A DNA stretch of 64,000 nucleotides from Chionoecetes opilio. Its lineage: Eukaryota; Arthropoda; Malacostraca; Decapoda; Majidae. The stretch is taken from positions 862,988-926,987 of the forward strand of contig JACEEZ010022558.1 in assembly GCA_016584305.1 (NCBI GenBank), written 5' to 3'. Made by a program: the position numbers and the translations under genes. The notes under the pieces are model-generated. The model was not told the origin of the DNA. It did not search any database and worked only from the letters and a program-made list of their open reading frames with translations. Within the stretch, counting starts at the first letter, position 1, and every line of letters starts with the position of its first letter. Shown here piece by piece: positions 28,296-64,000 of the stretch.

Positions 28296-28544
28296 ATAAA
28301 AACATCGTCAAAAATCCAAAAACCTGAAAAATTAGACTTAGAATAATAATACACACAAATTATAATATTTTCTTACACAAACGTTCACTACAAAAATCAT
28401 ATGTTGCATTTACTTTGGAACGTATGATCTGTCAATGCCAAATACGACTATAACCATCCCTAAAGGCTGTATAGGAGCATATATAGGTATCAAATAGACT
28501 TATCTTTATTCTGAGTGGTATAAAATCATGAGAAATAGGTCTAA

Positions 28545-28640
28545 ATAGGGATAAAAAGGCAGTTTAGTCCAGACGATCCAAAGTGATAGCAGTGTTGTGG
28601 CGGCGGCCGTGGTGGCCCGGCAAGGCTACTCGGGACGGCA
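28545..28640 (+). promoter_or_regulatory. MAPKAP1: Likely Sin1 5' UTR and promoter edge
   Basis: An AT-rich stretch with a weak TATA-like GATAAAAAGG (about 28549) is followed by a GC-rich leader just before the ATG. The start of transcription cannot be read from the sequence. Confidence 0.3.
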
Positions 28641-55937
<27,297 letters not shown>

Positions 55938-56182
55938 GTCGTCGCTTGATCCTACGTACTTTTTACAACGACTTTGGGTGACGGACGGAAGGGCGATTGA
56001 TGTGTTGATGAAAGGAAGGAGCGAAATTGATGTGTTTTGATGTGGTAACGAAAGGAGCGCGATGTGTTTTGATGTGGATGAAAGGGAGGAGCGAAATTGA
56101 AGTGTTTTGATGTGGTAACGAAAGGAGCGCGATGTGTTTTGATGTGGTGATGAAAGGAAGAAAGCACGATTGATGTGGTGGC

Positions 56183-56245
56183 ATAAGAACATAAGAAAAT
56201 AAGGAAGCTACAAGAGGCCGCGAGACCTACACGCGAGACCTACAC
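56183..56245 (-). mobile_element. CR1-like 3' scrap
   Basis: ACATAAGAACATAAGAAAAT-type end only, in the Sin1 3' flank. Confidence 0.8.
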
Positions 56246-56689
56246 GGAGGGAGGGGATGCGTTTTGATGTGGTAACGAAAGGAAGGAAGTGCGATGGATG
56301 TGTTTTGATGTGGTAAAATTCGTCGCAAAGGTGGGTGATGTTTCAGTATTTTCCTTTGCTTGTGGTCCTTGGCAGAGACACACAAGACGTAAACTCCAAG
56401 ATGCCTTTGCGTACGTAGAAAATGATGGATGACATTTTATACTTAATGCAAGGAATTTAAAGGGTTGGTCAAGATTCCAACGACATGTAGTTCTCTTTTT
56501 TTTTAGAGCAAACACTACATTTCCTATATGAATGTGCGTATGTATTTTTCAGAGTGTAGTTGGTTGAGTAAGGCGTTTGTATTTAATGAAAGCTAGTTAG
56601 TTAGTGACCTTCTCTGACTTGAAGATGGTCCTTCGGAGTATTTGTATTTGATATTTAATTCACGAGGTACTTAATAATTTAACATTAAG

Positions 56690-56695
56690 AATAAA
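56690..56695 (+). terminator. Possible Sin1 polyadenylation signal
   Basis: AATAAA lies about 750 bp after the Sin1 stop. The stretch between (55938-56690) is an acceptable 3' UTR, but it holds a purine-rich partial repeat and a CR1 scrap. Confidence 0.35.
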
Positions 56696-56729
56696 CTAGT
56701 CCAGAGCCTCATATGTTCGGGGTGCAGTC

Positions 56730-56960
56730 AGTTCGTACGCAAGTCGTTTCGTGCACTATTAGATTCGTACACCAAAAAGTCGTTTCGTAGTCTATATGAA
56801 ACCATAGTCGTAACGTTTCGTACACTCAGCTCAGAGTTGAACTTGACTACTAGAGTTACGATTCGACACCAGGTATGTACGAAAAAACTCAAAATCAGTG
56901 TACGAAGCGACTAACAAGACCTGGGTACGAAACAACTTGTGTACGAAACTCCCTGTCACG
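56730..56960. repeat. TCGTTTCGTAC-rich inverted stretch
   Basis: TTCGTACGCAAGTCGTTTCG and GTACGAAACAACTTGTGTAC are near-complements. Perhaps a decayed TIR element. A GTTTTGCCGAAATGAC triplet follows at 57052-57128. Confidence 0.5.
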
Positions 56961-57264
56961 CTATGTTCTTCCTGAGTCATGCCGTAGACGTTACAAGCTC
57001 AGTGTTGTGGCTTCTGAGAGCTTCCAACGCTGTGAACCTCGGAAAGGCGGAATGTTTTGCCGAAATGACAATACGATGCTGAACGTTTTGCCGAAATGAC
57101 TACGATGCGGAACGTTTTGCCGAAATGACAGTACAGTACAAGGCTGAAATGATATTGACGGGACATCCAGGGAGCTTTACTGTAAACACTTGAGCCTGTT
57201 GTTATGAGTTCTTAACGACGTATTGTTTGATATTGCGTCCCATTTGCATTGTGAAGTAGCAGTG

Positions 57265-57478
57265 TTAACCCCTTCACGCCCAGATCATTCCTTGGCTATA
57301 TAAAATAATCTGTCGTCGAGCCATAAAATTACAAAAAGTAACTGAATAAACCAAAATAGTTAGTCGACAAGGATACTAAACAGGTCATATCTATAAAATA
57401 TTGCTTATAGTCACTCAAAAATCGTGTCACGGTACCCGAATTAATATGGAAATTACGTTCTGGGCCTCGAGGGGTTAG
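57265..57478 (-). mobile_element. TTAA MITE, copy 14
   Basis: Left TTAA intact; right end GGGGTTAG. Confidence 0.83.
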
Positions 57479-57567
57479 GTAGATGAGGCTATTTTAGTGC
57501 CATTGCTGATGTGTGGGTGGCTTGGGAGTGTGCATTGTTTTGCTGCCTGTCCGCTGATTGGCTCAGA

Positions 57568-58262
57568 ATAGCGTCGCACTCGTAAAGAAACTGCCCAAGT
57601 ACGTCATTTTTTCGACTTCGGGAAATAAAAAAAGAACTTCGTCATTTTCTTCCCCAACAAATCAACAAATACACATTCTTCCTCTGATCTAACCTACTGC
57701 TATAACGTTCCATTCCTCTCCCCTTCCCTCACCGTTTCACTCTTTCTCTGTGACCCCTGACCCTTCATTATGCTTTGCCATAGTGCCATATGACCTCCGA
57801 TGTCCGGCACATTTTCCCTTTTTAGCGTTAAATCAATCAATCAATCCTCATTTTCTTGAGTTTTATGTCAACGCATTGTTTATCCTTTGGTATTGTAGAG
57901 CACTCACACCCTACACATGACATTGGCGACTATACCAATAGATGCGCCACAGGACGAAGAATTGAATGACAGTACCTTCCCGAGTTTCGCGCTTGCTTTC
58001 TTCACAAGGCACAGCGCTAAACTCGAGGATCGCGAAACTCGGGTATTGAAAACACGGTCAAAATGCTTATTTAGTCCGGTGCGAGGCGGAGTACCCTACT
58101 TTACGACTTATAAGACTCACGTTGTCACCCAAAAAATACCCTGAAAAATACTAAGGTGTTCCAGACGAATGTTTTAGACAGTGTGATGTTTGAATTACTG
58201 TAGGCAAAATCCAGAAATTGCCGAAAAATTACTTAGGCAGTTTCTTTACGAGTGTGACGGTA
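57568..58262. mobile_element. TIR element of about 690 bp
   Basis: CACTCGTAAAGAAACTGCCC at the left and GGCAGTTTCTTTACGAGTGT at the right. The interior has a short palindrome around CCCGAGTTTCGCG and a pogo-like end scrap (CGACTTATAAGACTCAC, near 58105). Confidence 0.65.
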
Positions 58263-58614
58263 TTCGCAATGACAGTCGCGTGTTGTTGTCCGTAGACGCT
58301 GAGGTGTGAGTGTTGGTCCTGCCGGTAGTAAGGTGCGTTTTACCTTTTTGTGGTTTGTACTGAAGAAATAAGTTATGTTTCTATGTTTCCTACCTGCCTG
58401 AATATTAAGGTAAAGTATTTAAGCTTGTCCAATACTACAGTGTGTGGTGGAGTGTTAGGAATACTTTGGAGGCGAGGCTTTGAATGTTACACTGGCTGCC
58501 CGGGAGGTAATAATAAATGATTTCTCTCCTAATTAATACTGGGAATAATCTCTCAAGTTATTGGATGAAACTGATAGAAAATATACATCCTAAAGTTATA
58601 GAATATTATATATA

Positions 58615-58971
58615 CAGGTTGAAGTTCCCAAACTCGGCAACCTCGGGACCAGCGCCGAGCCGAGTAATGGAATTTTCCGACTTTTAGAACGTAGATATGT
58701 TAAGGGGAAAAAATGGTTTGGGAGCCATAATACCAATAACAGACCTGTAGAAGTACACAAAATAACAGTGTACACAACTCTACAGTCACAACACCACTGA
58801 ACAATAACAACAAACAAATCGGCGGGAGAAACCAAGCGGCCTAGTGTGGTGGCACCCAGCGGCCGACCCGGCAACTACGCGCCGGTTTTGGGTGTTCTGC
58901 CGTGTTTTGGAAAATCCGGAACCATAGCCGAGTTGTGTTGCCGAGTTTGGATGCGAGTTGGACTCAACCTG
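58615..58971 (+). mobile_element. pogo/Tigger-like MITE P2, copy 3
   Basis: TA flanked; the right terminus is worn. Confidence 0.83.
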
Positions 58972-58975
58972 TATA

Positions 58976-59140
58976 AAATTGTCTTTTGTCAGCCATGAAT
59001 ACGAAACTAACTTAATTACAATAATAGGGAAAAGGATATAAACAGTCTATCTATAAAATATTGCTTATAGTCACTAAAATTGATCGTCGAATGGTACCCA
59101 AATTACAATGGAAATTACGTTCTGGGCCTCAAAGGGTTAA
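58976..59140 (-). mobile_element. TTAA MITE, worn copy 15
   Basis: The left end is lost; the right end GGGTTAA is kept. Confidence 0.7.
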
Positions 59141-59245
59141 ATTACAGTTATAGAATTTAATATCTACTACAAAGTTGGGAAATGTTTAGCTTGACGTTGA
59201 TACAGTACTTAAACAGAAGAATTGAATGGCTTATGTATGAGACTA

Positions 59246-59603
59246 CAGGTTGAAGTTCCCAAACTCGGCATCCCAAGACTCGGCAACACCCAAAACTCGG
59301 CTATGGTTTCGGATTTTCCAAAACACGGCAGAACACCCAAAACCCGGCGCGTAGTTGCCGGGTCGGCCGCTAGGTGCCACCACACTAGGCCGCTTGGTTT
59401 CTCCCGCCGATTTGTTTGTTGTTATTGTTCAGTGGTGTTGTGACTGTAGAGTTGTGTACACTGTTATTGTGTGTACTTCTATTTTTTTCATGTGATTTTC
59501 ATGCTTTTTTCCCCTTAATATATCTACGTTCTAAAAGTCGGAAAATTCCATGACTCGGCTCGGCGCTGGTCCCGAGGTTGCCGAGTTTGGGAACTTCAAC
59601 CTG
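59246..59603 (-). mobile_element. pogo/Tigger-like MITE P2, copy 4
   Basis: TA flanked, inverted relative to the copy at 58615. Confidence 0.87.
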
Positions 59604-59668
59604 TACTGTAAAAAAAATAATGTGGGATTTAACCAAGTTTTCATGTGGAAAGCTCAATGAAATCAGTA

Positions 59669-59971
59669 CAGTGATACCATGGAACTCAAAATCGGAAACT
59701 TGGAACTCATCTCGAAAAACTTGGTATGCGAACTTTTTTTTGCAGAATATTTCGCTCCAAAATTTGAACGTTTTCTTGGAATTCGAACAAACGCCAAACA
59801 TATGTGTGGCGTAATTTGTATATCAATTTTTTAAAGTTATTATTTTCACATCAGGGTTGCCATTTGTCTTTTTCCATTACCAAATTAGGGTAAATTCGTT
59901 ACTAGAAAATTTGCTTCGGAATTTGAACCGACTCCTGGAATGACTTATGTTTGAGTTCCAAGCTATCACTG
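59669..59971. mobile_element. pogo/Tigger-like MITE P3
   Basis: TA flanks and inverted ends CAGTGATACCATGGAACTCA and TTGAGTTCCAAGCTATCACTG-like. 303 bp. Confidence 0.8.
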
Positions 59972-59973
59972 TA

Positions 59974-60944
59974 TTCCTAGTAGCCCAGACACTGTGTAAG
60001 AGTAACTTGAAGATACTGAACTTATAAGTTCAAAGAATCATGTGAGCAGAATCATATTACTGATGGAATAAACTCAGCTTGGTCAGTGACGGGGACAAAA
60101 ATATGTAAGGGTTTTGATATTGAAACTTTGTGGCTGTTTGTCAACTCAGTACTTATTTCATAGCTTTACAACGGCCTATACTTAATGTAGGAGTGATCAG
60201 AGTGAGTTGTAACTGTGCCACATGGAACTGTTCTCATCTTGAACGACATGCCCACTGATGGAAAGAAAATTAAATGATCTATGAAAATACAAACTAATAA
60301 TTTCATGAATGGCAATTATTCTTCTCAAACTGGACCTTTGAGACATACTATACGTCTGGGCATCATGTTGGGTTTATAATACATAGTTTGAGAGAAAGAG
60401 AAAGGGAAAAATGTAATCTAGAGAAAATATCATGAAATTTCAACTCTGAATTCTTATAAAAAAAACTTGCAATACATAATCTTTGATGTGAAAACTTGAG
60501 CAATCACATCAGTATCAGGTTGTGGGGTGGACTTAGAGCTCTTCAGAAGTGTGTCTGTTGAGTGGCCGAGTGGCATGTGTGTGTGTGTGTGCCTAGCAGG
60601 TCGCATGTGTGAGTGTGTGCCTAGCAGGTCGCATGTGTGAGTGTGCCGAGCCTAGAGGGAGGGTGTGTATGTCTGCCGAGCCTAGAGGGAGTGTGTGTAT
60701 GTCTGCCGAGCTTGGAGCGAGTAGGTCTGTTGAGTGGGCGGGTGTGAGTATGTGCGAGTGTCTGGCAAGTCTGGAGGGAGTGAGGCCGGTATCAGGGGTC
60801 GGATGTCTCGGTGGACTCGGCTGACTGTCCAGGGATGGGTGAGGAATACGCTACTGTATTTAAAAGACTTTTCTGAGTTGAAAATAAACTTTTATTGTAT
60901 AAAGACAATTATATCTGTCCTATATATGTGGCCAACAAGGCAAC
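59974..60944. other. Intergenic, nothing firm
   Basis: No gene. Positions 60575-60790 are GT-rich with repeated GAGTGTGTGCCTAGCAGG and GTCTGCCGAGC phrases. Confidence 0.5.
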
Positions 60945-60947
60945 CTA

Positions 60948-61858
60948 TGGATCACTGTTTACATATGGATCACTGTTTACATATGGATCACTGTTTACAT
61001 ATGGATCACTGTTTACATATGGATCACTGTTTACATATGGATCACTGTTTACATATGGATCACTGTTTACATATGGATCACTGTTTACATATAGATCACT
61101 GTTTACATATGGATCACTGTTTACATATGGATCACTGTTTACATATGGATCACTCTTTACATATGGATCACTCTTTACATATGGATCACTCTTTACATAT
61201 GGATCACTGTTTACATATGGATCACTGTTTACATATGGATCACTGTTTACATATGGATCACTGTTTACATATGGATCACTGTTTGCATATGGATCACTGT
61301 TTACATATGGATCACTGTTTACATATGGATCACTGTTTACATATGGATCACTGTTTACATATGGATCACTGTTTACATATGGATCACTGTTTACATATGG
61401 ATCACTGTTTACATATGGATCACTGTTTGCATATGGATCACTGTTTACATATGGATCACTGTTTACATATGGATCACTGTTTACTTATAGATCACTGTTT
61501 ACATATGGATCACTGTTTACATATGGATCACTGTTTACATATGGATCACTGTTTACATATGGATCACTGTTTACATATGGATCACTGTTTACATATGGAT
61601 CACTGTTTACATATAGATCACTGTTTACATATGGATCACTGTTTGCATATGGATCATTGTTTGCATATGGATCACTGTTTACATATGGATCACTGTTTAC
61701 ATATGGATCACTGTTTACATATGGATCACTGTTTACATATGGATCACTTTTTACATATGGATCACTTTTTACATGGATCACTGTTTACATATGGATCACT
61801 GTTTACATATGGATCACTGTTTACATATGGATCACTGTTTACATATGGATCACTGTCT
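60948..61858. repeat. 18-bp minisatellite, about 50 copies
   Basis: The unit ATATGGATCACTGTTTAC is very uniform. The 300-plus-codon frames are artefacts of a period divisible by three. Confidence 0.97.
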
Positions 61859-62104
61859 GACGCGCATATTTCAGAAAGTCGATAAGCGCCACATACAAAA
61901 ATCTGAGGAAATGGCTGCAATGTTTTTCTACTGTATGTTTAAAATGTCATATCTTGTAAGGGGAGCGTCACACGAATATTTCCGGAAATATTCGTGTGAC
62001 GCTCCCTTTACAAGATATGACATTTTGAACATAGAAAAACTTTGAAGCCATTTTCTCAGATTTTGTTTTGTGGCGGCTATTGACTTTCTGAAATAAACGC
62101 CTCA
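61859..62104. mobile_element. Foldback MITE family B, copy 2
   Basis: ATTTCAGAAAGTCGATAAGC and complement arms, with a perfect central palindrome (GGAGCGTCACACGAATATTT). It directly abuts the 18-bp array. Confidence 0.85.
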
Positions 62105-62670
62105 TTTGTTCTCTGTGCCAGTGTGTTACTACAAATCATTGTTTATGAGTTGAAACATTCTTTACATTTCTTCACAAATCATCATCGTCATCTTTATTTA
62201 ACGTCAGATTTTCTCACGGTCTTATGAGGTTAGACGGTGGACGATAATCGATATATTTCTTCACCGACATATTTGTAAAACCTTCCTTATTGCAAAAGTA
62301 TTCAAGTATTTATTATAATTCAATAGTATTTATAGTATTCATTCTATAGATAGTTCCTTATTGCAATTGTATACAAAGCAGCGTGTCAATATCCACTGTG
62401 TCGTCCATCAACACCCCAGCAAACACACTCCGCCTATGCTTCATAAAAAGGTCTGTAACAAACTAGTACATTTTAATTATATTAGTATGTGATCGCATAT
62501 GTGAATTGAATGAAATATTTACCAGCATACCATGAATACCCATGTAGTACCTAGGCTTATCATGTAATGCTCTCTCATAGTAGTGGGTAATATCAGTCTC
62601 AAAAAAGGTCACGATTGAACTTATTATATTTTCAAAAGTACTCGAATTGTAATTGACGAATATAACATTT
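62105..62670. other. Intergenic, nothing firm
   Basis: Only the short TAACGTCAGATTTTC/GAGGTTAGACGGT segment (62200-62245), shared with 53040, is recognised. Confidence 0.5.
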
Positions 62671-62672
62671 GA

Positions 62673-62885
62673 TTCACCCCCTTCACGCCCAGATCTTTCC
62701 TTTGCTATATGAAATCGTCCATTATTAGCCATAAAACTACGCAAAAGTAACTCAATAAACCAAATTAGCTAATGGACAAGGATATTAAACAGGTCATATC
62801 TATAGTAATATCGCTTACGTTCATTAAAATCATCGAATGGTGGTTACATTACAATGGAAATTACGTTCTGGGCCTCAAGGGGTCA
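62673..62885 (-). mobile_element. TTAA MITE, copy 16
   Basis: Both TTAA flanks are worn; the body is well kept. Confidence 0.82.
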
Positions 62886-63278
62886 AGGCGTTAAGTTCAG
62901 CACAGTACAGGTGTAGCAAGTGTTTGTTGTATTACTTAATCTAATCATTCCTTGTTCCTCCTCCTCTTGGGTCCACACATTGGTATGCGGGTGAATATAT
63001 TTTACCCCAGGGCCTTGGACGTCCCTGCCATGCATAGTCTCCGGTCACCCCTGGACAAGGTGTAAGCCTGGTCAGTCCCCCGGGCCAGGGATACGGTGAA
63101 GCAGCAGTGGTGGGTTGGACTACAGGCGGAGGATCTCCATAGTGACTGGAGTTCCTGGGTCCTAGTAAGCTGGACAGTGCCTTAGCTAGCTGGGCCTGTG
63201 TGTAGAGGAGTGTGGCGACTTCTACGCTATGAATCCTAATGTCTCCTGCACTATATGTGGCCCTGCACAGATCATAAG
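62886..63278. other. Intergenic, nothing assigned
   Basis: GC-richer sequence without a recognised gene. Confidence 0.4.
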
Positions 63279-63347
63279 CACATAAGATACATGAGAAAAT
63301 AAGGAAGCTACAAGAGGCTGTGAGACCTACACGAGGTAGTTCCTGTT
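63279..63347 (-). mobile_element. CR1-like 3' scrap
   Basis: GGAAGCTACAAGAGGCTGTG and the reversed tail. Confidence 0.8.
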
Positions 63348-63506
63348 AACATCATGGTGATCCTTCATGGTGGGGATGCACAGGTATGCCCATTCCTTCA
63401 CCCTCAAGAGCACTGGCATGTTTGCTGTCAGGCGCCGCGGTGATGTGTGGAGGGCTGCCGGCGGTACACAGGAGGGACGCTGATTCATGGCATGCTGTGA
63501 GGTGAG

Positions 63507-63720
63507 TCAACCCCTTCACGCCCAGATCTTTCCTTTGCTATCAAAAATTGTATGTTGTCGAGCCATAAAATTAGGAAAAGTAGCTTAATATATCAAATGA
63601 GTTAGTGGACAAGGCTACTAAACAGGTCATATCTGTAAAACTATTGCTTATATTCACTTAAAAACGTCTAATGGTACTCAAATTACAATGGAAATTACGT
63701 TCTGGGTCTCGAGGGGTTAA
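63507..63720 (-). mobile_element. TTAA MITE, copy 17
   Basis: Right TTAA intact; left TCAA. Positions 63721-64000 hold nothing recognised. Confidence 0.85.
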
Positions 63721-64000
63721 GAGTCACTTTATGATTCGTCTCAGGAAGGATCACAGACAGATTTCCAAACATATTAATACAACATTTTGATCATGCAATA
63801 AGAGTGTTTTTATCCTTTCAAACATATTTTCAGTAACATTGCAAGTCTTTTGTCATGTATAATATATATTCTTTTGAACATTATTTACCATTGACTCACA
63901 CACAAGAGTAAATATGTAGACATATAAGAGAGGAAATAACAGCAGTCTTCTCTATGGAGTCTTAATGAAGGTTCCTCCCCTAGGTGTGCAGGGTTTGTTA

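Noticed and set aside
60734..61885. Plus-strand frames of 320-380 codons (HMDHCL / FTYGSL repeats)
   Set aside because: Product of an 18-bp minisatellite; both overlapping frames are open and there is no domain.

Overview
This window is eukaryotic nuclear DNA from an arthropod, most likely a decapod crustacean. The evidence is two intron-rich animal genes, a CYP2-clan P450, dense tandem repeats, many CR1-like LINE 3' ends ending in an 8-bp tail repeat, tRNA-derived SINEs, and a degenerate CCTAA/TTAGG array (the arthropod telomere motif). No bacterial operon, CRISPR array or complete viral genome is visible. The species cannot be named from the sequence alone.

Layout. Positions 1-5,800 hold minisatellites, G-rich repeats and a decayed duplicate of the last P450 exon. 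Positions 5,858-22,185 (minus strand) hold a complete 11-exon cytochrome P450 gene. All intron phases fit and the predicted protein is about 499 aa. Its introns are filled by a 48-bp minisatellite (about 63 copies), microsatellites, CR1 fragments and SINEs, plus a GC-rich coiled-coil ORF with an in-frame stop. Positions 22,186-28,640 are the intergenic region between the two divergently transcribed genes. It holds a palindromic foldback, a Harbinger-like element, a long (CTA)n tract and a 19-bp minisatellite. Positions 28,641-55,937 (plus strand) hold an 11-exon Sin1/MAPKAP1 gene, which encodes the mTORC2 subunit. It reads as about 518 aa once one or two apparent single-base losses are allowed for. 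Positions 56,000-64,000 are intergenic: MITEs, an 18-bp minisatellite of about 50 copies, and foldbacks.

The two genes are functionally unrelated as far as can be seen: an ER monooxygenase and a kinase-complex adaptor. The most notable structure lies in the repeats. About 18 copies of one TTAA-flanked (piggyBac-like) MITE of about 212 bp are scattered through the window. Several terminal-inverted-repeat elements carry their own internal tandem arrays: a pair with a 66-bp array, one with a CCTAA array, and TTAA elements with internal duplications. Short duplications covering a splice junction or the end of the coding sequence occur in both genes. One SINE forms part of a P450 splice donor, and one Sin1 intron appears to use a GC donor.
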